Of a DNA stretch of 45,663 bases, positions 13,233 to 20,260 are shown piece after piece. The translations under genes were made by a program, and so were the position numbers. The notes beneath the pieces are model-generated. The model was not told where the DNA came from, did not search any database, and worked only from the letters and a program-made list of their open reading frames with translations. The stretch's first letter is position 1. The number at the start of each line of letters is the position of its first letter. This DNA is from Candidatus Acutalibacter pullistercoris (GTDB taxonomy: Bacteria > Bacillota > Clostridia > Oscillospirales > Acutalibacteraceae), in contig DXDU01000128.1 of NCBI GenBank assembly GCA_019115285.1, positions 1-45,663 on the forward strand. Reading direction: 5' to 3'.

Positions 13233-14354
13233 TCACTCCCCTTTCTCAGCTTCCAGCTCCTGTTCCAGCTTCCTGGCCCTGGCGGTCAGGTACCTGGCGT
13301 TGGCGTGGTCCACCTCGTCCTGCATGGTGATCTCCTCCCACTCCACCTGGCACCCGGGCTCATAGCCCTCCAGCGCCAGCCACGTGTCGCAGATCTTCCG
13401 CACCACCGGGGTGAGCACCCGCCGGTAGGCGTCCAGCTCGCTGGTGAGCATGTCCGCCTGCTGGCTGCTCATCCGCTCCGTAGAGGACCAGGAAAGCCCC
13501 AGCAGGAAGGGGGGCACCCCCAGTTTTGCCACGATCTGCTCCAGCATCTGCCGCACCGGCACCTGGCTGTCCAGAATCTGGTTGTCCGCCCCAATGGCCC
13601 GAATGCTCACGTCCCCCACGGCGATAAAGTCGCAGGGCTCCCGGCTGTCCATGGCCTTCTTCCACTCTCTGGCCACCTGCTGGGCCCGCTCCCCCGCCGG
13701 TGTCCCGCCAAAGCCGTCGGGCTTGCAGGTCACGGCGAACTTCACGTTCCCCAGCCGCTGCCAGTTCACCCCCAGGGTCTCGTAGATCTGCAGCAGCACC
13801 CCGCTGACGAAGGGCAGCCCCCGCAGCACCGAGGTACCCCAGGGCTTCCCCGCCTCCGGGTTCAAAGCCGAGACCAGCAGCAGCTTGGGGAAGGGGCACT
13901 CCCTTCTTCCCCCCTGCTCCCGGACCCACACCTTCACCCCCAAGGGGCCGTCCTCCTCCAGATCCAGCTGGTCCAGCCCCGCGTTGTACAGGGCCCCGAT
14001 CTTCCCTCCCCGGAGCACCATCTCCCCCACGGCCGTGCCGTAGGTGAGCAGCTCCTCAAAGTAGATCCCCAGGAACTCTCCCGCTCCCGCCCCGGCCCCG
14101 TTGACCTGCACCGTGTCCAGGAACTCCTCCAGGCCCTCCTGGGCCCGGCTGTCCCGGCAGGTGACGTGAAAGTCCCCCAGCAGCCGGCGAAGCTTGTAGA
14201 GGGAGGCGTCGATGATGGGCACATTCTGCCGCAGGGCCCGGTAGAGCTCCCGCTCCCCCGCCCCCTGGGGCAGCCCCGCCCCCCAGCTGCGGGAAGCGGT
14301 CTGCACAGTCACCGCCTGGGAGCGGTCCCGCCTTCTCCAGTGAAACAACGCCAC
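13233..14354 (-). CDS. Phage portal protein (XkdE/HK97-portal-like)
   Basis: A 373-residue dodecameric portal subunit, the DNA gateway of the head. Conserved stretches are VPIIDASLYKLRRLLGDF (about 46-63), FEELLTYGTAVGEMVLR (about 95-115), SALNPEAGKPWGTSVLRGLPFVS (in parts), QRLGNVKFAVTCKPDGF and LGVPPFLLGLSWSSTERMSSQQADML (about 285-310, in parts), all portal-like. The start is uncertain: GTG 14352-14354 is taken, because in-frame sequence upstream contains a hairpin and is unlikely to be coding. An out-of-frame ATG at 14380 has a better SD and opens a 23-codon ORF ending in a GTGA overlap inside this gene, which could mean coupled re-initiation or an early frameshift. Confidence 0.85.
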   Translation of the reverse strand: MALFHWRRRDRSQAVTVQTASRSWGAGLPQGAGERELYRALRQNVPIIDASLYKLRRLLGDFHVTCRDSRAQEGLEEFLDTVQVNGAGAGAGEFLGIYFEELLTYGTAVGEMVLRGGKIGALYNAGLDQLDLEEDGPLGVKVWVREQGGRRECPFPKLLLVSALNPEAGKPWGTSVLRGLPFVSGVLLQIYETLGVNWQRLGNVKFAVTCKPDGFGGTPAGERAQQVAREWKKAMDSREPCDFIAVGDVSIRAIGADNQILDSQVPVRQMLEQIVAKLGVPPFLLGLSWSSTERMSSQQADMLTSELDAYRRVLTPVVRKICDTWLALEGYEPGCQVEWEEITMQDEVDHANARYLTARARKLEQELEAEKGE

Positions 14355-14431
14355 CTCACCTCTTTCCCTTTTCCTTCCATGGCTCTCTCCTTTCTGGGCG
14401 CCGCCCGTTTTCCTCCCCCTGGAAAAAGAGA

Positions 14432-14459
14432 AAAAGTTGCCCCGTACTAGGCAACTTTT
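14432..14459. terminator. Terminator-like hairpin at the upstream edge of the phage block
   Basis: A perfect 10-bp inverted repeat (14432-14441 with 14450-14459) has TTTTTCTCTTTTT on the minus side. It separates the phage block from the divergent TM2 genes. On the minus strand it lies before the portal gene, where it could act as an attenuator of any incoming transcript. No clear promoter for the phage block was found near it. Confidence 0.6.
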
Positions 14460-14548
14460 CCCTCCCTTTTCAAAAAACGTCCTTATTTTTCCTCCCGACT
14501 TTTCCATTTCCCTTGTCTTACAAGTCTCTTACATCTCCCTTCCCCGTA

Positions 14549-14577
14549 TTGATTTCCCCCGTCCCGTCGTGTAAGAT
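14549..14577 (+). promoter_or_regulatory. Promoter of the TM2-domain genes
   Basis: -35 TTGATT (14549-14554), 17-nt spacer, -10 TAAGAT (14572-14577), about 30 nt upstream of the first TM2 gene's ATG. Confidence 0.65.
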
Positions 14578-14610
14578 ACAGATAAAGCAATCAGAAAGGA
14601 AGGTTCTGCC

Positions 14611-14943
14611 ATGGCAGACTACAACAATTACGACCGCGGCCCCAGCGGGACCCCTATGTACGACCCGCCCCAGTACCAGCCCCAGCCCGGCATGGCCCCG
14701 CCTCCCGGTTATCCTCAAAAAAGCCGCATGGCCGCCGGCATCCTGGCCATCCTCCTGGGGACGTACGGCGTCCACAGCTTCTATCTGGGCAACACCTCCC
14801 GGGGGCTGCTCCAGCTCCTTCTCACCCTGCTCACCTGCGGCATCGGCGCCCTGATCATGTTCATCTGGGGCGTGGTGGACGGCGTTCGGATCTTAGACGG
14901 CCGCATCAACATCGACGCCAACGGCGTCTACCTGAAAGACTGA
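14611..14943 (+). CDS. TM2 domain-containing protein (short)
   Basis: A 110-residue membrane protein. The Pro/Gln/Tyr-rich N-terminus (about 1-36) is followed by a TM2 domain: a helix KSRMAAGILAILLG, the GVHSFYLGNTSRGLLQLLLTLLTCG motif (about 54-78, in parts) and a second helix ending in IWGVVDGVRIL. TM2 proteins have two spans and a conserved DRF/GVHxFYLG loop; function is unknown in bacteria. SD AGAAAGGAAGG before ATG. The next gene is a longer paralogue 29 nt downstream, in the same operon. Confidence 0.9.
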   Translation: MADYNNYDRGPSGTPMYDPPQYQPQPGMAPPPGYPQKSRMAAGILAILLGTYGVHSFYLGNTSRGLLQLLLTLLTCGIGALIMFIWGVVDGVRILDGRINIDANGVYLKD

Positions 14944-14972
14944 CCCCATTTCCCGGGAAAGGAGCGCGCGCA

Positions 14973-15641
14973 ATGAACGAATTTGACACCCAGGAAGAGA
15001 AGGCCGGCAAGCCGGAGCCCTCTTCCGCCCCCCAGAACGAGCGGCAGGTCCCCCACCTGACCCTGGAAACAGACCTGCCCGAAGACCAGCCTAAGGAACA
15101 AGACCAGCATTTCCCCGGCTCCTCCGCCGGAGACTTCCACATGCCAGAGCCGCCCCAGGCTCCCCAGCCTCCCGGCTCCCAGCCCTACACAAACCAAGAG
15201 GCCTACCAGCAGTACCAGGCCCCGCCCCAGTACACCCAGCCGGACTACACCCAGTCCGCCCAGCCCCACCCGGACTACACCCAGCCCGGCTACGGAGGCT
15301 ACCAGCCTCCCCAGTACAGCCAGAGTTCCCCCTACGGCCAGCCCTACCAGCAGCCCTATTACCAGTACGTGCCCACCCCGCCTCCGGGCTATCACCAGAA
15401 GAGCCGCATGGCCGCCGGCCTGCTGGCCATCCTCCTGGGCGTCCTGGGCGTGCACAACTTCTACCTGGGCTTCACCTCCCGGGGGGTGGTGCAGCTGGTG
15501 GTGAGCCTGGTGGGGGGCATCCTCACCTGCGGCATGGCCACCCTGGCCGTGTGGATCTGGGCCTTCATCGAAGGCGTCCTGCTCCTCTCCGGCAGCCGCT
15601 CCCGCATGTTCGACGGCAACGGCGTCTCCCTCATCGACTGA
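14973..15641 (+). CDS. TM2 domain-containing protein (long, with P/Q/Y-rich repeats)
   Basis: A 222-residue paralogue of the preceding gene. A charged, Pro-rich N-terminus (about 1-60) leads into a low-complexity region with repeated (D)YTQP/S units (about 80-125: YTQPDYTQSAQPHPDYTQPG), then a TM2 domain (about 140-222) with KSRMAAGLLAILLGVLGVHNFYLGFTSRG in parts and a C-terminal GNGVSLID like its neighbour's NGVYLKD. The shared C-terminal domain implies local duplication, the N-termini having diverged. The low-complexity head probably lies in the cytoplasm and may self-associate; this is inference. Confidence 0.9.
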   Translation: MNEFDTQEEKAGKPEPSSAPQNERQVPHLTLETDLPEDQPKEQDQHFPGSSAGDFHMPEPPQAPQPPGSQPYTNQEAYQQYQAPPQYTQPDYTQSAQPHPDYTQPGYGGYQPPQYSQSSPYGQPYQQPYYQYVPTPPPGYHQKSRMAAGLLAILLGVLGVHNFYLGFTSRGVVQLVVSLVGGILTCGMATLAVWIWAFIEGVLLLSGSRSRMFDGNGVSLID

Positions 15642-15658
15642 CCCAATGCAAGCAAAAA

Positions 15659-15699
15659 CCCCGCCTGGCAGGATCTCTCCTCCCAAGCGGGGCTTTTTT
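15659..15699. terminator. Terminator between TM2 genes and metY
   Basis: Outer stem CCCCGC (15659-15664) with GCGGGG (15687-15692), partly paired interior, followed by CTTTTTT (15693-15699) on plus. On the minus strand the flank is GTTTTTG, so it may serve metY as well. Confidence 0.75.
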
Positions 15700-15713
15700 A
15701 TTTTATGCGATTG

Positions 15714-16994
15714 TTACCGCGCCGCCTTCTCCAGGGCCTGGTCCAGATCGGCCCAGATGTCCTGGGGGTTCTCAATGCCCACAGACAGCCGGATCAGGTC
15801 CGCGGGAACCCCGGCTTCCTTCAGCTGCTCGTCGCTCATCTGCCGGTGGGTGGTGCTGGCGGGGTGGAGCACACAGGTGCGCAGGTCCGCCACATGGGTG
15901 ACCACCGAAGCCATCTCCAGGCTGTCCATAAACTTGGTGGCGGCCTCCCGGCCCCCCTTCACCCCAAAGGACACCACGCCGCAGGTGCCGTGGGGCATGT
16001 ACTTCTGGGCCAGGGCGTGCTGGGGGCTGCTCTCCAGGCCGGGGTAGTCCACCCAGGCCACCCGGGGATCGGCCTCCAGGCGCTTGGCCATCTCCAAAGC
16101 GTTGGAGCAGTGCCGCTCCATGCGCAGGGCCAGGGTCTCCAGCCCCAGGTTTAAGAGGAACGCATTCATGGGCGCGGCCTGGGCCCCCAGGTCCCGCATG
16201 AGGTGGGTCCGGCACTTGGCGATGTACGCCGCCGCCCCAAAGTGCTGGGTGTACACAATGCCGTGGTAAGACTCATCCGGGGTGTTGAGCATGGGGAACT
16301 TCCCGTTGTCCCAGTCAAACTTCCCAGAATCCACAATGACGCCCCCCACCTGCACGGCGTGGCCGTCCATGTACTTGGTGGTGGAGTGGGTGACGATGTC
16401 CGCCCCGAACTCCATGGGCCGGCAGTTCATGGGGGTAGGGAAGGTGTTGTCCACAATCAGCGGCACCCCTTGCTCGTGGGCCGCCTGGGCGAAGACCTCC
16501 AGGTCCGCCACCGCCAGAGAGGGGTTGGAAAGGGTCTCGGCGAACACCGCCCGGGTGTTGGGCCGCATGGCCGCCCGCAGCTCCTCCAAAGAGGCGTCGG
16601 GGGCCACGAAGGTGGTCTCGATGCCCATCTCCTTCATGGTCTTGTAAAACAGGTTGAAGGTCCCCCCGTAAATGGCGCTGGAGCTCACCACGTGGAAGCC
16701 CGCGGGGCAGATGTTCAGCACCGCCATGAGGTTGGCGGCCTGGCCGGAAGAGGTGAGCACAGCGCCCACGCCCCCTTCCAGGGCGGCGATCTTTTTCTCC
16801 ACCACGTCCAGCGTGGGGTTGCCCAGCCGGGTGTAGAAGAACCCGTCCTTCTCCAGGTCGAACAGGGCCCCCATCTCCTGAGAGCTCTCATACACATAAG
16901 TCGTGCTCTGCACGATAGGCGCCACCCGGGGCTCGCCGTTTTTCGGCTGGTACCCGGCGTGGATGCAAAGCGTGTCCAGATTCCGTTTCTCCAT
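15714..16994 (-). CDS. metY: O-acetylhomoserine aminocarboxypropyltransferase (sulfhydrylase)
   Basis: A 426-residue PLP enzyme of the Cys/Met metabolism class that makes homocysteine from O-acetylhomoserine and sulfide. The family core is seen: TRLGNPTLDVVEKKIAALEGG (about 55-75), SSGQAANLMAVLNIC, IVDNTFPTP (about 185) with the PLP-contacting Asp, and the Schiff-base Lys in THSTTKYMDGH (about 212). The C-terminal LSVGIENPQDIWADLDQAL is typical. ATG 16992-16994 is chosen (SD AAAGGA at 9 nt) over a GTG two codons upstream. It lies 43 nt behind the 17038-17514 gene with no promoter between, so they are probably cotranscribed; no S-box was seen here. Confidence 0.94.
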   Translation of the reverse strand: MEKRNLDTLCIHAGYQPKNGEPRVAPIVQSTTYVYESSQEMGALFDLEKDGFFYTRLGNPTLDVVEKKIAALEGGVGAVLTSSGQAANLMAVLNICPAGFHVVSSSAIYGGTFNLFYKTMKEMGIETTFVAPDASLEELRAAMRPNTRAVFAETLSNPSLAVADLEVFAQAAHEQGVPLIVDNTFPTPMNCRPMEFGADIVTHSTTKYMDGHAVQVGGVIVDSGKFDWDNGKFPMLNTPDESYHGIVYTQHFGAAAYIAKCRTHLMRDLGAQAAPMNAFLLNLGLETLALRMERHCSNALEMAKRLEADPRVAWVDYPGLESSPQHALAQKYMPHGTCGVVSFGVKGGREAATKFMDSLEMASVVTHVADLRTCVLHPASTTHRQMSDEQLKEAGVPADLIRLSVGIENPQDIWADLDQALEKAAR

Positions 16995-17037
16995 TGTCAC
17001 TCGTCCTTTCCATTTCAGATCCGTCCCCCAAGTTTCC

Positions 17038-17514
17038 TCAGGCGAACAGTCCTCTCAGCCAGTTGGCGGCCCAGTCGGCCCCGTACACCACCAGCATGAT
17101 GAGCAAAATAAAGCCGAACACCGAGACGATCTGCACCAGGATCCGCTTCTTCCGGGGCATTTCCTCAAAGTCCTCCGCCCCGGCGCTGCGCTCCTCATCC
17201 AGCGTCTCCTTCAGGCGGGCGGAGACAGACTTCCCCGCCTCATAGTCCTTCCAGCGCACCAGCACCATCCGGTCCGTGGGGAGCACATCGCTGTCGTACA
17301 GGTACGAGATTCTCCCCCCGTCAAAGGGCTTCATCTCATAGACAATCCCCTCCCGGTCAAATTCCTCCCCCAGGCGCTGGGCGGCGTACTGATCGGCCTT
17401 GTGCAGCAGCACCAGGTCCTCCCCGTCCACCTGCCGCAGCTTCCCGCTTTTGCAGTTGGGGCACTTGGCGGTGGCGTCGGGGCAGACGCCGTGGCATTTG
17501 GCGCAGTAGAGCAT
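17038..17514 (-). CDS. Zinc-ribbon, single-span membrane protein of unknown function
   Basis: A 158-residue protein with an N-terminal zinc ribbon (MLYCAKCHGVCPDATAKCPNCKS: C-x2-C .. C-x2-C, residues 4-23 approx.), a middle alpha/beta segment (EDLVLLHKADQYAAQRLGEEFDREGIVYEM in parts) that looks like a DUF2007-type domain, and a C-terminal transmembrane helix (about 130-152, VQIVSVFGFILLIMLVVYGA). The start is set by AGAGGGG before the ATG; the upstream in-frame extension runs into the promoter. First gene of an apparent operon with metY. Confidence 0.8.
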   Translation of the reverse strand: MLYCAKCHGVCPDATAKCPNCKSGKLRQVDGEDLVLLHKADQYAAQRLGEEFDREGIVYEMKPFDGGRISYLYDSDVLPTDRMVLVRWKDYEAGKSVSARLKETLDEERSAGAEDFEEMPRKKRILVQIVSVFGFILLIMLVVYGADWAANWLRGLFA

Positions 17515-17574
17515 GGTCTCCCCTCTTTTCTTTCCCAAATTCCGCAGCCTCCATCCCGGGGCCGCGCTTTTCTT

Positions 17575-17603
17575 ATCATACCCCAAAACAGGGGAGATGT
17601 AAA
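17575..17603 (-). promoter_or_regulatory. Promoter of the zinc-ribbon gene/metY operon
   Basis: Minus strand -35 TTTACA (17598-17603), 17-nt spacer, -10 TATGAT (17575-17580), about 60 nt before the start codon. Confidence 0.7.
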
Positions 17604-17624
17604 GCAAGAAGTTTCCCCCCGCCC

Positions 17625-17653
17625 TTGCCTTTTGGGGCGGCAGCCGGTATAAT
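17625..17653 (+). promoter_or_regulatory. Promoter of the orphan gene at 17704
   Basis: -35 TTGCCT (17625-17630), 17-nt spacer, consensus -10 TATAAT (17648-17653). Transcription from near 17660 leaves a leader of about 44 nt and excludes an ATG at 17662 as the start. Confidence 0.8.
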
Positions 17654-17703
17654 GGACTTGAATGAGATTCCGCGCCGTTCTGGCGCGACAGGGGGGTTGT
17701 GTT

Positions 17704-18249
17704 GTGGGGATATTAGACGATGACGATTTGATGGAAATTGCGCAACTTGTAGAAGAAGCAAATAAGTTTAAGCCGCAGGAACTCAACGAGGCCAATGTCC
17801 AGGCCATCTTCAATCGGTGCATCGCCAAGGAGGGAACACCGGAGGACCAGTGCTTCAACAGCATTTTGTTTTCCCGCCTGCGGGGGTACAGCCCCGACGC
17901 GGAGCGCATCGTTGTGTTCGACCGGGAAAAGATGCTGGCCAACAAGAATAATATTCAATACCTCTATGGTCAGTTGAAGAATGTCCATGCTGGGAACGAC
18001 ACCTTGCAGATCAACGAGGCATTCCTCTCCTATTCCGGCACGCACTGGACGACTAACAAGGGCGTTCTGCTGGAATTTTTGTATTTGGGTGCCGCAGTTA
18101 CTGACTATCAGTTTGTTCGTATTTTTGACAGCAAAACGAACTCCACCAAGTTAAATATGAATAACATCACCCCCACCCTCTCCCAGAAAGACCCGGCGTT
18201 CCCGGCGTGGTGGGAGGCCCACAAGGGCGAGTGGGAGGAGCCCAAGTAA
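17704..18249 (+). CDS. Hypothetical soluble protein, lower G+C than neighbours
   Basis: A 181-residue protein I do not recognise. Starts at GTG 17704 with SD AGGGGGG at 7 nt. It begins with an acidic run (ILDDDDLMEIAQLVEEAN), has a helical middle (NIQYLYGQLKNVH), a strand-rich part (AFLSYSGTHWTTNKGVLLEFLYLG, in parts) and a Trp-rich C-terminus (PAFPAWWEAHKGEWEEPK). It has no signal peptide or membrane span. The reading uses AT-ending codons much more than its neighbours, suggesting recent acquisition. Its last about 77 bp recur as a degenerate copy at 18481-18556. Monocistronic, with good promoter and terminator. Confidence 0.7.
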   Translation: MGILDDDDLMEIAQLVEEANKFKPQELNEANVQAIFNRCIAKEGTPEDQCFNSILFSRLRGYSPDAERIVVFDREKMLANKNNIQYLYGQLKNVHAGNDTLQINEAFLSYSGTHWTTNKGVLLEFLYLGAAVTDYQFVRIFDSKTNSTKLNMNNITPTLSQKDPAFPAWWEAHKGEWEEPK

Positions 18250-18308
18250 CCGCCCCTCTTTTCCCGTTGCGGGCGTCCCGTTTTGACGATCCAGAGACAA
18301 CAAAACAG

Positions 18309-18351
18309 GCCCCAGGTCTGACCGGCAGTACCGGCCCGACCTGGGGCTTTT
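18309..18351 (+). terminator. Terminator of the orphan gene
   Basis: A 10-bp stem (18309-18318 with 18338-18347) with an inner CCGG/CCGG stem, followed by TTTT (18348-18351). Confidence 0.8.
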
Positions 18352-18480
18352 GTCAGGGCTCCGTGTGGTTGAGTTTGGTGGTAGTGTGGTGTAAACCGGC
18401 GGGGAATACGCTGGAAAGCCCTGCATTGCCAGGCGTTGGGAGTCCTGTGTGACCAGCCTGATAGATTACAACCGCTGCGC

Positions 18481-18556
18481 TCCCACCCTCTCCCCCAAAG
18501 GCCCCAACTCCCCCGCCTGGCGGGCATCCCACAAGGGCGAGTGGGAGCATCCCAAA
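18481..18556 (+). repeat. Degenerate copy of the 3' end of the 17704-18249 gene
   Basis: Aligns without gaps to 18171-18246 at an offset of 310 bp; about three quarters of positions agree by eye. In the equivalent frame it reads PTLSPKGPNSPAWRASHKGE.. against PTLSQKDPAFPAWWEAHKGE.. in the gene. The whole stretch 18352-18480 before it has no gene that I can support. The unit has an imperfect terminal inverted repeat (CTCCCAC near 18480, GTGGGAG at 18541-18547) and might be a small dispersed element. Confidence 0.65.
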
Positions 18557-18558
18557 CG

Positions 18559-18594
18559 AAAAGGGCGCACCCAGCAGGTCGGGCGTGCCCTTTT
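18559..18594. terminator. Hairpin terminator after dpaB
   Basis: Outer 8-bp stem AAAAGGGC (18559-18566) with GCCCTTTT (18587-18594), partial pairing inside; symmetrical, so it can act in both directions. It lies just after the dpaB stop. Confidence 0.6.
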
Positions 18595-18601
18595 CTGTCC
18601 C

Positions 18602-19189
18602 TCAGCCCTGGGGGCCGGAGGGCGGCAAAAACACCGGCTGCAGCTGCCGCCCTTCCAAGGCCGCCTCCACCGCCTCCCCCACCAGGGAAAAATCCCCCAC
18701 CAAGGAGGTGGGCTTCCCCTGGGGGTCGTCCTGCCGCAGGGGCACAAAGAACACCCCTCTGGTGTTCAGCAGCCGCCCCAAACTCTGGGCCGAGCCCCCC
18801 AGGGCGTCGTTGGTGGCCAGGCACACCACCACCGGCAGCCTGGCCCGCAGGCAGGACTTGGCCGCCATGGTCACCGCCGTGTCGGTAATTCCCCAGGCCA
18901 GCTTGGAAAGGGTGTTCCCCGTGCAGGGGCAGATCACCAAAGCATCCACAAGCCTTTCAGGCCCCCACGGCTCCACCTGGGGGATGGTGTGGGCCGCCTC
19001 TCTGCCGCACAGCCCCTCCACCCGTGCCACCCAGTCCCTGGCCCGTCCAAAGCGGGTGTCCGTGGCGTAGGCGTTCTCCGAAAACACCGGCAGAATCTCA
19101 TACCGCTCCCCCAGCCGCTCCAGCTGTGCCACTCCCTTCTCCAAGGTGCAGAATGACCCGCACATGGCAAATCCTATGGTCCTCTTCAC
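18602..19189 (-). CDS. dpaB: Dipicolinate synthase subunit B
   Basis: A 195-residue flavoprotein-type subunit of dipicolinate synthase, which makes the spore-core chelator dipicolinic acid from a dihydrodipicolinate intermediate in the mother cell. Marks are GFAMCGSFCTLEKG at the N-terminus, ALVICPCTGNTLSKLAWGITDTAVTMAAKS (about 84-113, in parts), the flavin-fold signature, and VVVCLATNDALGGSAQSLGRLLN. Translation begins at GTG overlapping the dpaA stop (GTGA). Together with dpaA it marks the organism as an endospore former. Confidence 0.93.
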   Translation of the reverse strand: MKRTIGFAMCGSFCTLEKGVAQLERLGERYEILPVFSENAYATDTRFGRARDWVARVEGLCGREAAHTIPQVEPWGPERLVDALVICPCTGNTLSKLAWGITDTAVTMAAKSCLRARLPVVVCLATNDALGGSAQSLGRLLNTRGVFFVPLRQDDPQGKPTSLVGDFSLVGEAVEAALEGRQLQPVFLPPSGPQG

Positions 19190-20046
19190 CGCGCATCGTT
19201 CCTTTCTTCCCGAAGGGCCCCGCCCTTCTCCATCAGCTCAAGTACAGCCTGCCGGGTCAGCTCCGCCGCCGCTTCCGGGGAAAACCGCCCGGGCAGCCCC
19301 GGACCGTCCACCACCCGCAGCCCCAGCTCCCCGGCAGCCTCCCTGTCAATCCCTCCCGGCGCCGAGGCCAGCTCCACCAGCAAAGTCCCCGGCCGCTGGC
19401 TTCCCAGCGTCTCCCGGGTGAGCACCCTGGCCGGCACCGTGTTGAAGATCACTTCATACCCCTCTTCCAGCGGCCCAAAGCCCAGCGCCCCGCACCCCAA
19501 AGAGACCAGCTCCTCCCGGGCCTCTCTCCTTCTGGCGCAGCAGTCCACCCGGGCCCCCAGCCCCCGGAGCACCAAACACAACGCTTTTCCCACGTTCCCG
19601 TACCCCGTCACCAGCACCCGGGAGCCTCCCAGCCGCCCCGGGTGCTCCAAAATGGCCAGGGCCGCCGCGGCCTCCGCCGTCAAATACCCGTTCCCCACCA
19701 GGAACCCTGGCTCCTGGCCGTAGTCCCAAACCTCTGCCAGGCTCCAAAAGGGGGAGGTCCGCTCCAAAGCGGCCTTGCCCCCGGCGAACACCCGCTTCCC
19801 CCGCCACCGCCTGGCGAAGCCGTCGTCCAAAGCCACTTCCCGCCCCCACAGGGGAGCGTGCAGCGTCTTCCCGTCCCTGGTGACAGGACAGGGCAGGATC
19901 ACTATCCCGCACTCCCCCGCCGCCTCCAGGGGAAGGGACCCTTCCCCCAGGCAGCAGGCCGTCACCTTCCAGCCGTCCTCCCGAAGCTTCTCCGCCAGGA
20001 TCTCCTGCCTTCTGTCGCCCCCCACCACAGCCACTGTGCGTGCCAC
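19186..20046 (-). CDS. dpaA: Dipicolinate synthase subunit A
   Basis: A 286-residue NAD(P)-binding subunit. The N-terminal TVAVVGGDRRQEILAEKL is the family opening, and the second Rossmann motif VLVTGYGNVGKALCLVLRGLGARV (about 148-172, in parts) is canonical, followed by IFNTVPARVLT and LLVELASAPGGID. The SD GGAGG suits the GTG at 20044-20046 (7 nt); an ATG two codons upstream (20050-20052) is too close to the SD but cannot be excluded. It is coupled to dpaB and divergent from murC. Confidence 0.93.
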   Translation of the reverse strand: MARTVAVVGGDRRQEILAEKLREDGWKVTACCLGEGSLPLEAAGECGIVILPCPVTRDGKTLHAPLWGREVALDDGFARRWRGKRVFAGGKAALERTSPFWSLAEVWDYGQEPGFLVGNGYLTAEAAAALAILEHPGRLGGSRVLVTGYGNVGKALCLVLRGLGARVDCCARRREAREELVSLGCGALGFGPLEEGYEVIFNTVPARVLTRETLGSQRPGTLLVELASAPGGIDREAAGELGLRVVDGPGLPGRFSPEAAAELTRQAVLELMEKGGALREERNDAR

Positions 20047-20083
20047 AGCCATCCCTCCTTCCCCGGGCTTTCCCCGGAGTACT

Positions 20084-20096
20084 CCCATACTATGGG
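20084..20096 (-). promoter_or_regulatory. Possible sigma-K-type -10 element / palindrome upstream of dpaA
   Basis: Minus strand CCCATAGTATGGG, a perfect palindrome containing CATAGTATG, one base from the sigma-K -10 consensus CATANNNTA, about 40 nt before dpaA. Bacillus spoVF is transcribed by sigma-K. The -35 AC is not well placed, so this stays tentative. Confidence 0.35.
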
Positions 20097-20200
20097 CCCG
20101 CTCCCCTGTTGGTGCGCCAAAACTCCCGGAAAAATCCTCCAAATTTGTGGGCCTTTTCCCATTTTCCAAATTGGGTATTTATTTTGTTCCCGGATGGCAG

Positions 20201-20206
20201 TATAAT
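20201..20206 (+). promoter_or_regulatory. -10 element for murC
   Basis: Consensus TATAAT; at 17 nt upstream there is only a weak -35 TTTATT (20178-20183). The leader to the murC ATG is about 48 nt. Confidence 0.5.
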
Positions 20207-20260
20207 AGAAAAGTATGGAACCACCCAATCATTGCGATCAGATCGAGGAGGTCTCGGTTT

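Noticed and set aside
5755-14507. Calling the block an active prophage or a tailocin
   Set aside because: No integrase, terminase, replication or lysis genes, and a tailocin would lack capsid but keep sheath and tube; here the reverse is seen.
14355-14507. 52-residue N-terminal extension of the portal protein
   Set aside because: The DNA contains a perfect 10-bp terminator-like hairpin and the residues have no portal-like pattern; start moved downstream.
18108-18824. Minus-strand ORFs spanning the repeat at 18.2-18.6 kb
   Set aside because: They run through two terminators and the orphan gene, with proline/glycine-rich noise; the plus strand has promoter, SD and a coherent product.
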